Notes: generated by a model from the letters alone, not told the origin. A stretch of 56,500 nt of DNA from Symbiodinium natans (GCA_905221605.1 CAJNDS010001802.1:126001-182500), one strand, 5' to 3'; counted from the first letter of the stretch, positions 1-9,773 are shown. A program made the numbers and translations.

Positions 1-3000
1 CGGCGCTTTGGCGTACTGATCACCATCGCAACCAACGCAAGCTTTAGACCACCAATCGTTTTATGGCACCGGACTCCGCACCTTTGGAAGCCATGGAGAC
101 GCTGATGTTGCCTCCATGTTCCGCACTACTGCCTGACGGTTCCCAGCCGCAGCACTACCGGCCCTTGGTCAGCGATAACTGGTGGGATGCCGCTTGGTGG
201 GATGCCGCTGCGTGGCGCTGCTGAACTTTCTATTCGCCCTGCTGCCCGCGGAGTGCCTGAGGCAACCGAGCCCAGCGGAGCTGAGTGGGAATCTGTCGAT
301 GCCTGTGCCGTGCCTGCCCGTGCCTGCCGATCTGCCCATGGCTTGCCCGATCCTACCCGTTCCCTCACGCGCCGTGTGGCGGCACCCTCGAGGGCGAAAA
401 CCGTCATATGGATTCGCGTGTGAAGCGCGCATCTTGCTCTGACCGCAAGCTCCTGCGCCACCGCTAGCGATGATGGCCACGGCACCTTCAGGCATCCCAG
501 GCCATTTTCATGTGCACCGTGCACACCCTTCTTCATTGGCATTTCTCTCGCCGTTTCGCGTCTCACGGATGTTACAGCCCAGCAATGCCCCACCCAAAGT
601 CAATAACTAAGTGTTCAGGAGGGCTGCCTGCGACCTCATGCGTGCCAGGGAACAAGCCACGCAACCATGGAGAAATTGAAGCACCGATGCGCTGCCGGTC
701 CTTTTGTGCAGCTTGAAGTGTCGTACGAACTGTCAAGAACGCTACAACTAAACTGCTGTGGGAGATGCTACATTATGCGAAGGCTTGGCATCAATTTTCC
801 CTCCCTGCCAAAAGCAAGGCCATCCGAACAGCGAGGCAACATGCGTGGGCGGGACCAGGGAAGGACAAGAAGGAGAATCAAACGAGAACAAAAACAAGAG
901 ACTCGGAGATAAGAAGGGTCCGACTTCCAATCGCCAAGTGCGAGTCTCCAGCTGGAAAGCCCACGGCACCACGAAGCAACGCAAGCAGGTTGAATTCAGG
1001 GTCTTCGTGCCACCTGGCAGGAATGATAAGAACTACGCCAACGCGTTGTCATCACATGCTGTCTCTCAATGTCAAGGGGGAAAACGGGCGCCCGAGCTGC
1101 GCGTGCTGCGAAACGGGCAGTCTGGAACCATGATTGGTGCCAGCAACAAGTATGGTGGTCTTTGTGCGGCATTGCCGCCGCGAATGACTGTGCGTCTGTG
1201 TTACGCAAGGCACGCCGCTCAGCTACGCTCCGCTAGCGAAGCATGGAACTTGGGGGATTTCTGTATCTCCGCCAAGGGTTGGCCTTTGCAAACAGGCCAG
1301 TGAATGGGCAGCTTCCAAGCAGCTCTCAGGAATCTGAGAAAATTGGAGGGCATCAAACTTAGGGTTTAGTTTAGGGTTCATAAAGCAGTTTGTTTTGGAC
1401 TCCCCTCCCTGGCAAGCCAGCTCCATGCACCCGAAGCACACAAACATCGATGCACCGACATGCGCGGGACAAAGGCATACAAGGCGGGCAGGTGGATTAT
1501 CACGTGAGCCCTCGCTCCAGCATCTACATCTCCCGGAGCAGGGAGCACATGTCAGGTCATGTCAGATGTGACACGCGGGAACCAGGCATCCCTGCCGTGT
1601 CGGTGGCCATCTTTGGCATGGGGAGCGTGCCCCAACGCATGAAGTCCTAGCAGAATGTTTTCAAGCAACCAGCCCATGTCACCCTGCATACATCAACGGC
1701 CTCTTCCCAGTGACTGCACAAACTCAGGGTCATTCTCCTTGCGTTCTGAACATGATGTCTGGCATACTGCAATTTGATACTTCACAGAACCTGAGGGCCC
1801 GGCATGAAACAAGACTTGCAGGTAAATCAAATTCAAGATGATTCGCATTTCTCTGGCGACCATCCCAGCATCCTGCCATCGAAACTCATCGAGCACTTCG
1901 TCCACACAGGAAACCCTACCAGCTGAGTACTACTTGGCGGGCTAGAGATAACTTCTGAGGGGATCTGCATGTGTCCGGCCAGGGGCCACTCCTATATCTA
2001 GCGCTGTGCAAGCATTGCTCTTTTGAAGGGTTAAAGAGGCTCAGCTCCGAAGAATCTTGCAGAATGCTAAGCTGTGCGCAATGCCAATGCAAAGCATGCA
2101 CAAATCCGACTGCTTTTAGGCCTCCGAGCTGTCTCCAGGCATGCATGCAGATCGCGGCACCGCAATCGCATCCGTAAAGCTTCCGGCTTTGCAGAGCTTC
2201 TGATTCAAAGGCTCCGTCGACGTAGGCGACAGGGCCTCAGAACTGGAACCAAGCTTCTCCGAAGAGCCAGCTCGCGCAGGCAAGGCCTGCAATTGGTATG
2301 TTCGGCTCGAGGTATTCTAGAAAGTCCAAGAACATGGCGTAGGGGCAGCGGATGTCTGGCTACCCCCACCTCACAGTCGCATGTGATGTGCCTCCAGTGG
2401 CCCAGCGCCTAGATCACGAAGCGGAGATTGTTCGGTACGACGAGCTGTATACTCACGACGTGACAAGGAGGCAGCCGCCCGCTCTTGCCCAAACCAAGCA
2501 GGATGGAGAGATTCTTCAAAAGAACAAGTCTAGAGTCTCGGACCAGCATCCTTCGTTCAGGTCTGAGTATGGCTGAGCCGGGAAGGCTGTATGTCGTGAA
2601 TCATTTCCGTGAGCAGGTCTTCTGCTCAGCTAAATCAAGCCATGATCCACAAGTCGGGCTGAGATTTCATCCAGACCGAGCGGTGGCAGATAGTTCCCCA
2701 CACGCTCGCGAAGCCAGTATGGGTCCTTGGCTGAGCAAAGCTTGCTTCCGCTGAGGCTGTCTTGGGCATACTTGCCTTACAACTAACTCCCCTCAGGATA
2801 GAAAGATACATGATGAGAAGTGCTATGATAGAGCAGTTGCTGCGTAAGTAGGACTCACCTGTCCTGTCTCCGCATCTTGCAGCCAGGCTTCCGCACGTGA
2901 TCGTGGCCGCGGCGCGAAGACGTACCTATGCTGCAACTCTACACAGCTGGAGAGCGCCACATGCTTCAAGCTGTTTCTGCTACCTGTTCCCCTTATAGTG

Positions 3001-3015
3001 CACCCCAACCCCCAA
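1..3015. other. Host flank, no recognisable gene
   Basis: GC-rich DNA unlike the element that follows. All open frames are short, overlap on both strands and show no domain I recognise. A few telomere-like fragments occur, for example near 1360-1380. I see no RNA gene. It is best read as dinoflagellate intergenic or intronic DNA. Confidence 0.6.
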
Positions 3016-3020
3016 TAATC
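3016..3020. repeat. Target site duplication, left copy (TAATC)
   Basis: TAATC lies immediately outside the left terminal repeat, which starts AGTTAGCAG. The same five bases follow the right terminal repeat at 23543-23547. A 5-bp duplication fits a retroviral-type integrase; classical Polintons make 6 bp. Confidence 0.85.
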
Positions 3021-3337
3021 AGTTAGCAGAACCCTTGCCCATTTTGGGTAATAATACCACCAGTCAACCCATTAGACGATTATTCCTATACTCCCCCCTA
3101 CACCTCACCAACTATATCACTACTACTTCCCCATTACCAAGACCAGTATAGGAATAACCGATGACCTCATCCATATAAGCGGATTATTCCTATACTCCCT
3201 ACTACAATCCCCCAAATATCACCACTACTTCCCCATTACCAAGACCAGTATAGGAATAACCAATTACCCTATCCATATTCCCTAAGGTGGTATTATTACC
3301 CAAAATGGGCAAGGGTTCTCTCATAGATTTTACTAGG
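3021..3337 (+). repeat. Left terminal inverted repeat
   Basis: It matches the reverse complement of 23225-23542. The outer approximately 250 bp look identical by eye; differences cluster in the innermost part. The repeat is itself bounded by a perfect 34-bp inverted pair (3028-3061 and 3286-3319) and contains two tandem units of about 104 bp. The match continues a little inward through CTCATAGATTTT(A/G)CTAGG, where the two arms then diverge. Confidence 0.93.
3080..3259. repeat. Two tandem ~104-bp units with paired 13-mers inside the TIR
   Basis: TTATTCCTATACT occurs at 3080-3092 and 3184-3196, and its reverse complement AGTATAGGAATAA at 3145-3157 and 3247-3259. Each unit is therefore a spaced palindrome and the two units are direct repeats. 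The right TIR carries the same set, for example at 23304-23316, giving eight 13-mers in the element. Binding sites for a replication initiator or the integrase are possible, but that is inference. Confidence 0.85.
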
Positions 3338-3409
3338 TTTGGTTATAAAGGTTGTAATCATAATAGGATTATATTCCATAAACTCTTATGAAATGTGCTT
3401 ACATTATAC

Positions 3410-3649
3410 TTATGTTTTTTTTAACTCACGTTTCCTTTTATCATTATACTTTTTCATTCCATCAAGACATTCACAGCAAGTAACAGTGGTTCTACACTGC
3501 ATTAAATACCTCCCCGTTTTACAATGATAATATCTTTTGAAATGCACTAAATTCTTCAACTTCTTACATCTAACACATTGCCGATCACAATGGGGAGGGT
3601 AATGCTCAGTATTAAAATCCATGGTTATCTTATCAACATATATTGTCAT
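3410..3649 (-). CDS. Small zinc-binding protein (79 aa), hypothetical
   Basis: This is the first viral gene inside the left TIR. The basic protein has two CxxC pairs, CVRC near residue 25 and CCEC near residue 58, with another Cys and His residues between, and a lysine/arginine-rich tail. The spacing resembles small zinc-ribbon or HNH-associated proteins of giant viruses and phages, but the catalytic His and Asn of an HNH nuclease are not evident. The ATG start follows AT-rich DNA with no host-like sequence. Its role is unknown; DNA or RNA binding is the simplest guess from the cysteines and charge. No close neighbour on the same strand helps assign a function. Confidence 0.6.
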   Translation of the reverse strand: MTIYVDKITMDFNTEHYPPHCDRQCVRCKKLKNLVHFKRYYHCKTGRYLMQCRTTVTCCECLDGMKKYNDKRKRELKKT

Positions 3650-3845
3650 ATTATATTATTTTACAATATTTATCATAATTTATTAATTATGACAAGCATT
3701 GTTTCAAACTAATTAACCATTACCATGTTCTTTTGACATGCTTATGGAAGGCACACTGGGGAAATGGGAGAAATGGGGCGCTGACGCGAATGCACGCGGG
3801 GCTCGTTCCTTGCGTCATTCTATAAGTAAATCACTCTTTACAACA
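3650..3845. other. Intergenic with an embedded GC-rich patch
   Basis: No gene is seen here. AT-rich viral DNA is interrupted at about 3742-3820 by a CpG-rich stretch (around GGCGCTGACGCG) that stands out from everything within several kb. A short open frame on the plus strand crosses it but resembles nothing. It could be an origin-proximal, structured RNA or captured host fragment. Confidence 0.45.
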
Positions 3846-4043
3846 TTATTTTTGCAATTCTTCCAGCTGATAAAACTCAAACAACAATTTAAATCGCTTC
3901 TTATACTCTTCATAATGATAATAATCCTCTAGTTCATCTATAATAGCACTTAATCTGGCGTTATACATTCTAATATTTCTTCTTTCCTCCAGCCAATCAG
4001 TTTTATTTTCTTTGTTTTCTTTCTTAGTAAACAAACAATCCAT
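3846..4043 (-). CDS. Hypothetical acidic/coiled protein (65 aa)
   Basis: The product is short and highly charged, predicted helical by eye (residues 17-60, many E, K, L, Y), with no cysteine cluster and no membrane segment. It ends at 3846 and lies just downstream, on the same strand, of another tiny gene (4053-4199), so the two could share a transcript. AT-rich codon use matches the rest of the element. I do not recognise a family. Its open frame and clean ATG with AT-rich upstream DNA make it plausible rather than certain. Confidence 0.45.
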   Translation of the reverse strand: MDCLFTKKENKENKTDWLEERRNIRMYNARLSAIIDELEDYYHYEEYKKRFKLLFEFYQLEELQK

Positions 4044-4052
4044 GTATATATA

Positions 4053-4199
4053 TTATTTACATTTTTTAACATTTTTAAGATAATATAAAAATGCCTTAAG
4101 AAATTCCAACAAACTGTGACAACACATTCTGTATCTTGGAGTTTTTATTATTTCATCAAAATTCTCTATCTCATTTATTACTTCTATGTATTTATCCAT
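4053..4199 (-). CDS. Hypothetical small protein (48 aa)
   Basis: An ATG at 4197-4199 (minus strand) opens a 48-residue frame that ends in TAA at 4053-4055, ten bases upstream of the next minus-strand gene. It is lysine-rich with a hydrophobic/aromatic patch (FLKAFLYYL) near residues 33-41. It may be a small membrane-associated or structural peptide, or chance. It is divergent from the ATPase gene, whose start lies 36 bp away. Confidence 0.35.
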   Translation of the reverse strand: MDKYIEVINEIENFDEIIKTPRYRMCCHSLLEFLKAFLYYLKNVKKCK

Positions 4200-4220
4200 A
4201 TATATTTAAATGATATAATT

Positions 4221-4236
4221 TCTCACTAGTATTAAT
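4221..4236 (+). promoter_or_regulatory. Candidate virion-gene promoter (TCTCAC + TATTAAT) for the ATPase
   Basis: TCTCAC at 4221-4226 and TATTAAT at 4230-4236, the latter overlapping the ATPase ATG. The same pair precedes the fibre gene on the minus strand (7366-7371 and 7358-7364). TATTAAT alone precedes the lipase and penton genes. Confidence 0.4.
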
Positions 4237-4996
4237 GTTAGAAGATATTCCTAAAGTAGAACCTATAGACATACCCAAATACAATTATAAGAATAGTAAA
4301 TACGGGATGATGCCAAGTCTACCTGCAAGAATGTTATGTGTTGCCTCTTCAACGGGTGGCAAGTCTGTTTTAATACAAAATCTAATTTTAAAGATATACC
4401 GTGGTTCATTTGAAAGGATATACATTTTTAGCCCTAGTGTGCATGTGGATGACACATGGAGAGCAGTCAAGAAATACATTACTGACGTAATGAAAGTGGA
4501 TACCGAAAAGGAAAAAGTATATTATGAAGAATACGATCCAATTGCGTTAAAGCATATAATAGAAACGCAACACAAGGTAATAGACTTCCAGAAGAAGAAT
4601 AAACAAAAGGAATTATTCAGTATTTTAATAGTGGTGGACGACTTTGCCGATGATCCTAAATTTGTAAGATACTCAAATATCTTGCATGGATTGTTCACAC
4701 GTGGAAGACATAATGCCATCTCATGTATTTTATCAACACAAAAATATAATGTCCTTGCCCCTATAATAAGACTTAATGCCTCGGCACTTTTCATATTCAG
4801 ACTGAAGAACATGAACGAGGTAAATAGTTTCCTAGAAGAGAATAGTGCCCTTGTAGACAAGCGAACACTTTATGACATGTATCAACAAGCGGTGAACTTT
4901 GCGCCTTACTCGTTCTTTTATATAAACACAAATGCTAAAGATGTGAATAACATGTTTTATATTAATTTTGAACAACGCTTTGAAATAGGTGATTAA
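4235..4996 (+). CDS. A32/FtsK-type genome packaging ATPase
   Basis: A 253-residue P-loop ATPase expected to pump viral DNA into the capsid. Visible motifs are a Walker A variant ASSTGGKS at about residues 37-44, a Walker B strand ILIVVDDFADD at about 130-140, and a following LFTRGRH...ILSTQ segment (about 153-169) that matches the sensor region of the A32-like family, where a polar residue ends a strand. Length is typical for PLV and virophage packaging ATPases (about 220-280 aa). The gene converges with the fibre gene, and the two stop codons sit in one shared hairpin. With the capsid and penton genes it forms the morphogenesis set that argues for real virions rather than a plain transposon. 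Confidence 0.9.
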   Translation: MLEDIPKVEPIDIPKYNYKNSKYGMMPSLPARMLCVASSTGGKSVLIQNLILKIYRGSFERIYIFSPSVHVDDTWRAVKKYITDVMKVDTEKEKVYYEEYDPIALKHIIETQHKVIDFQKKNKQKELFSILIVVDDFADDPKFVRYSNILHGLFTRGRHNAISCILSTQKYNVLAPIIRLNASALFIFRLKNMNEVNSFLEENSALVDKRTLYDMYQQAVNFAPYSFFYINTNAKDVNNMFYINFEQRFEIGD

Positions 4997-5042
4997 TAAT
5001 ATTATTTCCTAAAATATTATTGATCAAAATATTATTAATCAC
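4989..5042. terminator. Bidirectional hairpin between ATPase and fibre genes
   Basis: A perfect 15-bp stem (GTGATTAATAATATT at 4989-5003 with its complement at 5028-5042) and a 24-nt loop. It contains the stop codons of both convergent genes (4994-4996 and 5035-5037). It could end and polyadenylate transcripts from both sides, as hairpins do in mimivirus-type transcription. Confidence 0.7.
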
Positions 5043-7350
5043 TATCACTCTTATTTTTCTTTAACTTATTTACTTCCTTTTTCAGTTTATCTACTTCATT
5101 TATTGTTGTCTGTAAAGCACTCCATAAAATTGGCACACACGTTGTATAATCAAACTTTAAATATCCATCTTTTCCTTCTTTAACTACATTCTGCCATTCA
5201 TCCGGCATCTTCTTTGTTTCCATAAAATCATTAGCGATAAATCCTACACACGATTTACCTTGTTGTCTGTCATCAATAAAATGATATGTTTTCGGTTTAA
5301 TATATTTTATTAGGTCTACTGCTTTTTTGCTATCTACTTCTTTTATATCTTTCTTTAATCTTTTATCTGATGAAGGAATTAATGACCCTGTATATGAAAG
5401 GTCACCATAAACATCCACACCTGTTGTTGTTGCGTCTAATGTTGATAAGTTGTTATTACTTAATCTTATCCATCCGTTGTCGTCTGGATTATTTATTAAT
5501 ACTCGTTGCTGTCCTGTTATATCATCGTGTGTTATTTCTAAATTTCCCAATAAATTCACTTTCCCTTCTGTTAATTGAATTTCCGGTGTGCTACTTTCCA
5601 ATCCTATTGTCAAATTCATTTCTCCCGCAGTGTCTCCATTTCTGATATATAACTTATACTGAGTGTCTAAAACTTCCTTTAATTCACTGCTGTTCTGAAA
5701 CATAAACCTACCCCAACTAATAACATCGCTTTCACCTACAATATTACCAATACTATTAAATGTTAAGTTATTTGTAACTGCTCTGTTTAATGTAATTCCG
5801 TTAGTGTCATTTAACTGGACTGCTATTGTTGAAGTAGTAGGATCAGACGTTCTGGACGGCTGTAATGAAAAATTTATCTCTTCTGTTGATATTACATTTA
5901 ATGAATTATTAGCGTCTGCTCTTTGAAATACCCTGCCTGAACTATTGACATAAATATCACCATTAAATGTTGATGTGTTTTGAAATGATGAGGTGCCACC
6001 AAAATTAGCATTCCCACCACTTACATTTAGTTTATTTGCGCCTTGAATTGCTCCGATGCCTAAACTTAAACAATAGACACCATTACCATTTGCAGTATTT
6101 AATAAAAGTAATGAAGAACTGTCATTGCTTGTATTATAAGCATTAATATTAAATGAGTTAAATTTTAAATACCCTTGTGCGTTTTTTACAGTTAAAACAT
6201 TACTAGCGTCTGTTGTATTTTTATAAAATGTTAATCCATTGGCATTATTAATATTAGCGTTTTCTCCATCAAAATTGAAATCAGTTGTTAAATCAATATC
6301 ACCATCTACCTTTAAGTTCTGTCTAATAATAGCACTATAAACAACATCTAATGTATAACCTCCTGTTAATGTTTCTATTCCTGTATCAATTAATAAAGAA
6401 TGAGATTTAACATACTGATTAGCATTATTATTTAGTTGTAAAATCCTACCTGTATCACCAACTGAATTATAACAATCAATATTATCATTATTAAAAGTAA
6501 TATAATTACCAGTATTTCTAACTGTAAATGATAGATTAGCATCTGCTGTGTTTTCTACTACTAACCCACCGCTTGGCACTGCTATTTTACCACTCATTTT
6601 ATAACCTGCATTATTATTTGATAAATCTAATTGTTTAATAGCGTCATCTGATGTATTATTACAAAATATTTTATCTCCTTGTAAAGTTATATAACTCGTT
6701 GCGTTTTTAAACTCTGCTAATACTTTATCACCTCCTCCTGTTTGATTACTAAATAATAATCCTGCTACTGGCGATATATTAATAGTTGAGTTGTTTAATG
6801 TTAAACCGCTATGAATAACAGTAGGGGCACTACAGTCAATAATAGGATTGGCACTAAATCTATTTGTAAAATCTGATTTGGGAACTCTTAAGTCTAGTAG
6901 ATTATCAACCTCAGTAGTTGTGTATCCCGATCCAGCCCCTGCTATTAATGTATCTACCTCGCCCTTATCATAATAATTGGTTGCCAGTTGGGTGTTGGTT
7001 TGGAAGTTAGTAGATAAATTTGTGTCAATCTGTGTTGATGTATAATAATTAGAAAATGTAGTATCTATTTCTACTTTACTGTAGTAACTACTGGATATTT
7101 GCAAATTAGTTTGATATGTAGTCGCCAAAATATGAGAGATAGAACTGATGTCATGAAAGTTTTGTAGTTGCTTTGTATTCAAGACTGAAATAGCGTCAGC
7201 GTTGGCTGTTATATTTGAAGAGTTTGCAGTGTTGATGTCTCCTAATTCGGTTTTTGTAGCATATGTATCTGATATTTCACTTACACCCGTTGAAGATGAC
7301 AAATAAAATCTATCTGCATAAACTGCCGTTAAATTATTTAGTGAAGCCAT
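5035..7350 (-). CDS. Trimeric fibre protein with S74 intramolecular chaperone
   Basis: A 771-residue Asn/Thr/Ser-rich fibrous protein. Residues of about 85-145 contain phage-fibre-like repeats (variants of YYxxxEVDT), typical of trimeric shafts. The long middle is a beta-rich series of short strands. The last 112 residues form a Peptidase_S74 / endosialidase-chaperone domain that opens with SSDKRLKKDI at about 660-669 and continues with KPKTYHFI and CVGFIANDF, then a lysine-rich coiled coil. In known members this domain guides trimer folding and cleaves itself off at the Ser of the SD motif. This protein probably forms the host-attachment spike on the vertex. A TCTCAC/TATTAAT motif lies just upstream of the start. 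Confidence 0.85.
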   Translation of the reverse strand: MASLNNLTAVYADRFYLSSSTGVSEISDTYATKTELGDINTANSSNITANADAISVLNTKQLQNFHDISSISHILATTYQTNLQISSSYYSKVEIDTTFSNYYTSTQIDTNLSTNFQTNTQLATNYYDKGEVDTLIAGAGSGYTTTEVDNLLDLRVPKSDFTNRFSANPIIDCSAPTVIHSGLTLNNSTINISPVAGLLFSNQTGGGDKVLAEFKNATSYITLQGDKIFCNNTSDDAIKQLDLSNNNAGYKMSGKIAVPSGGLVVENTADANLSFTVRNTGNYITFNNDNIDCYNSVGDTGRILQLNNNANQYVKSHSLLIDTGIETLTGGYTLDVVYSAIIRQNLKVDGDIDLTTDFNFDGENANINNANGLTFYKNTTDASNVLTVKNAQGYLKFNSFNINAYNTSNDSSSLLLLNTANGNGVYCLSLGIGAIQGANKLNVSGGNANFGGTSSFQNTSTFNGDIYVNSSGRVFQRADANNSLNVISTEEINFSLQPSRTSDPTTSTIAVQLNDTNGITLNRAVTNNLTFNSIGNIVGESDVISWGRFMFQNSSELKEVLDTQYKLYIRNGDTAGEMNLTIGLESSTPEIQLTEGKVNLLGNLEITHDDITGQQRVLINNPDDNGWIRLSNNNLSTLDATTTGVDVYGDLSYTGSLIPSSDKRLKKDIKEVDSKKAVDLIKYIKPKTYHFIDDRQQGKSCVGFIANDFMETKKMPDEWQNVVKEGKDGYLKFDYTTCVPILWSALQTTINEVDKLKKEVNKLKKNKSDSD

Positions 7351-7357
7351 TATAAAT

Positions 7358-7371
7358 ATTAATATGTGAGA
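7358..7371 (-). promoter_or_regulatory. Candidate promoter of the fibre gene
   Basis: Read on the minus strand, TCTCAC (7366-7371) followed by TATTAAT (7358-7364), 8 bp before the ATG. It repeats the arrangement at the ATPase gene. Confidence 0.4.
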
Positions 7372-7390
7372 AATTAATATTTATAATTAA

Positions 7391-8233
7391 TTAATTCATT
7401 TGTTGTTCTTTTGCTTGTTGACGCTTTTCTCTTCGCTTTCTGTTGATTTCTTCCTTATGATCTTGGTAGAATTCACGTCGTTTTTGGTTTTGCTCTTCTT
7501 TATGTTGTTTGTGATATTCTTTGTGTTTCTGTAGTACGGTATCTCTGTTCTTTTCATGATAATCTTTTTTGTATCGAGCTATTCTTTCTTTATTATCTTG
7601 CCTATATTGCTTGTCGTATTCTACTCTTTCTTCTTTGTGTTGATCTCTGTATTCCTTATTCTTTGCTCTTCTATCTTCAATATTATCATAATAGTTCTTG
7701 TTGCTCTTTGCTTTTATGTATTCTTTATTCCTTTCATAATAATCTTTCTTGTATTCCTGTATTTGCTCCTTGTGTTTTTCTCTGTATTCTTTACAATCTT
7801 GTAGTATCTTTTCCTTTTTGTTTTCATAGTAATCCTTCTTCATCTGTAAATAATGCTCTTTCTTGTTTTCATAGCATTGTTTCTTTAATTCTACTGCTTC
7901 TTCAGTTGTTATAAACGGTCTGGTAATATTTAATGTTGCTCCTAGTTGTTCTATGTATTCTCTTTCTCTTTTTCTTGCTTCTAGTGAGTTTCCGCATTTC
8001 TCAGTATTTATTAATACCATATCAAAGTTATCCCACCCTCCGTTATCTCGTATAAACTGATATAATGGTATATTATAATTACGATGGTTAGTGTTAATTC
8101 AATGGTCTTTGTGTTTGTATTTTCTCTTTATGAAGTTAGTAGTGTGTCCCACATAAGTATCTAAAATGGTTGTGTCTTTGCTTATGATTTTATAAAAGTG
8201 TGTTTGATCATAATTAACTGGATTTTTAGGCAT
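7391..8233 (-). pseudogene. GIY-YIG nuclease gene broken by an in-frame TGA
   Basis: The minus-strand frame runs from ATG at 8231-8233 to the stop at 7391, with a single TGA at 8099-8101. Upstream of the stop lie the family's N-terminal strands (HFYKI near residue 13 and YVGHT near 27). Downstream are the region with FIRDNGGWDNF, the conserved Glu region (ARKREREYIEQLG), and a long Lys/Glu/Tyr-rich repeat tail. The stop falls between the two halves of the catalytic domain. The downstream part alone is a 209-residue frame lacking the GIY-YIG core. One base change would explain the break. Stop-codon readthrough cannot be excluded from sequence. It lies between fibre and capsid genes, a typical position for a selfish homing-type nuclease. 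Confidence 0.8.
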
Positions 8234-8306
8234 AATCTTATAATATCTTATAAAGTATTATTTCTTTATAACATTTTACATAATAGAATTAAATTTGGTA
8301 GACAAT

Positions 8307-9773
8307 TTAGTCTAATACCGTGCTTGCTGACTCACTTAACTCGAATATCTGTTCACTAACAGCAGTCACAAAAACTCTCTCAATTCCTAGTGCGAAATTT
8401 GCGTTGGCTCCTTTGATTTTAAAAGTGATTAAGGAGCCCATTTTCGTGTTGGAACCTGTGAAATTCATATCGGGTTGCTTATCGAAATTTATTCCTCCAA
8501 TAAACTTATCGTTAGCGTATCTATAAATATCAATTGAAAAGCCGTCGTAATAAGGCGACATAACGTTAACAGCCCTACGAAGGAAATACATAAACTCGCT
8601 AATGCTTGATATTTCCTGTTCTGGGAATTTCTTATTAGCTATTTGTATCTGTGCTGAAATTTGTTTATCGCTGTCGATCACACCTTCAAGGTTATCAATG
8701 GTTACCGCCATAGGGTGGAAAAAGTAGTTCCATCTCTTTCTGTCATAATTACCTGCTGTGTTGTCATTATTGATATTGCTGTTGCTAAAGGTGAAGAACA
8801 TCTGAGATAAACGAGTTGAAGATTTAACGATGTTCATGTTGATCTCTGTGTTTCCTGCCGTGAAGGTTTGTGAAAATGAATAATAAGCAGGATAAACCAT
8901 TCTAAGCCTACCCCCTTTCAATAAATGTGAAATTATATTATTGTTGACGGTGTTGTCCACCTGTATCAATTCACATCGTAAAATGGCATTCTGAATAGCC
9001 CAAGATGTGGTAGTATTGCGTGTTGTAAAATATAAGCCGTTTTCATCGTCTTCTGCTTGTGTTCCCGCTACTGGTGTTGCTGGTCTGATAACTGGTTCAC
9101 CAGCGTCTGAAACTATCTCAAAAATAAACTCTAAAGGACAATACCGAATTGGAGGATAATATCCAGATTGAACAAATCCACAAACGGGCTTGTGTCCCAT
9201 TCTTACGAACTTACCCTGTTCAATTCCTGTAGTATTAAGTCGTGTTAGTTTCGGTAGAACAGCGCCTCTTTGGTTTGATCCTGCTGTTGCTGTTGCATCG
9301 TGACTTTCTATAGTATAAGCGAACAGCCGGTTAATTCTACTGTCGTATCGTGTTAAGCAACCTTCTTGAATGTCATCTAAATTTCTAACCTCTTCGCTTT
9401 TGAATGATTTCATTTCTTCGCAGACTTGGTTGTAATTATCAATGTCGTTTAGTTGTTGTCCTGATCCATTGCATCTGTATCTGGTAAAGAAGGCATGGCT
9501 CTCACCTAAAGGGCGCAAATACTGACCTGCAGTAGTGGATGTATTGACAACATCAAAGAACAAACAAACACTGGACAAATCAATATAATTATTATCTTCA
9601 CCTGTGATGACAAACTTTAAATATTTGTTTCCGTTAGACGAACTAAAGATGTTTCCAGAGACACTAGGAAAGTGAACTTGCTTCCTGTCAGTTACATATG
9701 CCGCGCTCTCTGGGAGACCAAATTGAAGGGAGTTAATCATATTGTCATTGCTTTCAGCTAAAACTAGATCCAT
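8307..9773 (-). CDS. Double jelly-roll major capsid protein
   Basis: 488 residues, within the range of PLV capsid proteins. The N-terminal stretch (residues about 15-75: SAAYVTDRKQVHFPS, KYLKFVITG, IDLSSVCLFFDV) has the beta-strand pattern and opening seen in PLV/virophage major capsid proteins. Later there are SQTFTAGNTEINMNI and a C-terminal second barrel with VMSPYYDGFSID and ALGIERVFV. No signal peptide or membrane segment is present. It should form pseudo-hexameric trimers that tile an icosahedral shell. Neighbours (penton, ATPase, fibre) support the call, which rests on overall pattern and context rather than a single catalytic motif. The start ATG is followed by a coherent N-terminus and preceded by AT-rich DNA. 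Confidence 0.82.
   Translation of the reverse strand: MDLVLAESNDNMINSLQFGLPESAAYVTDRKQVHFPSVSGNIFSSSNGNKYLKFVITGEDNNYIDLSSVCLFFDVVNTSTTAGQYLRPLGESHAFFTRYRCNGSGQQLNDIDNYNQVCEEMKSFKSEEVRNLDDIQEGCLTRYDSRINRLFAYTIESHDATATAGSNQRGAVLPKLTRLNTTGIEQGKFVRMGHKPVCGFVQSGYYPPIRYCPLEFIFEIVSDAGEPVIRPATPVAGTQAEDDENGLYFTTRNTTTSWAIQNAILRCELIQVDNTVNNNIISHLLKGGRLRMVYPAYYSFSQTFTAGNTEINMNIVKSSTRLSQMFFTFSNSNINNDNTAGNYDRKRWNYFFHPMAVTIDNLEGVIDSDKQISAQIQIANKKFPEQEISSISEFMYFLRRAVNVMSPYYDGFSIDIYRYANDKFIGGINFDKQPDMNFTGSNTKMGSLITFKIKGANANFALGIERVFVTAVSEQIFELSESASTVLD

Noticed and set aside
758-1303. 181-residue plus-strand frame in the left flank
   Set aside because: No domain, competing frames on both strands, no splice or start context; probably chance.
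3021-3337. Independent MITE instead of element TIR
   Set aside because: The unit has its own inverted ends, but the shared outer TSD, opposite orientation and inward extension common to both copies show it is the TIR of the large element.
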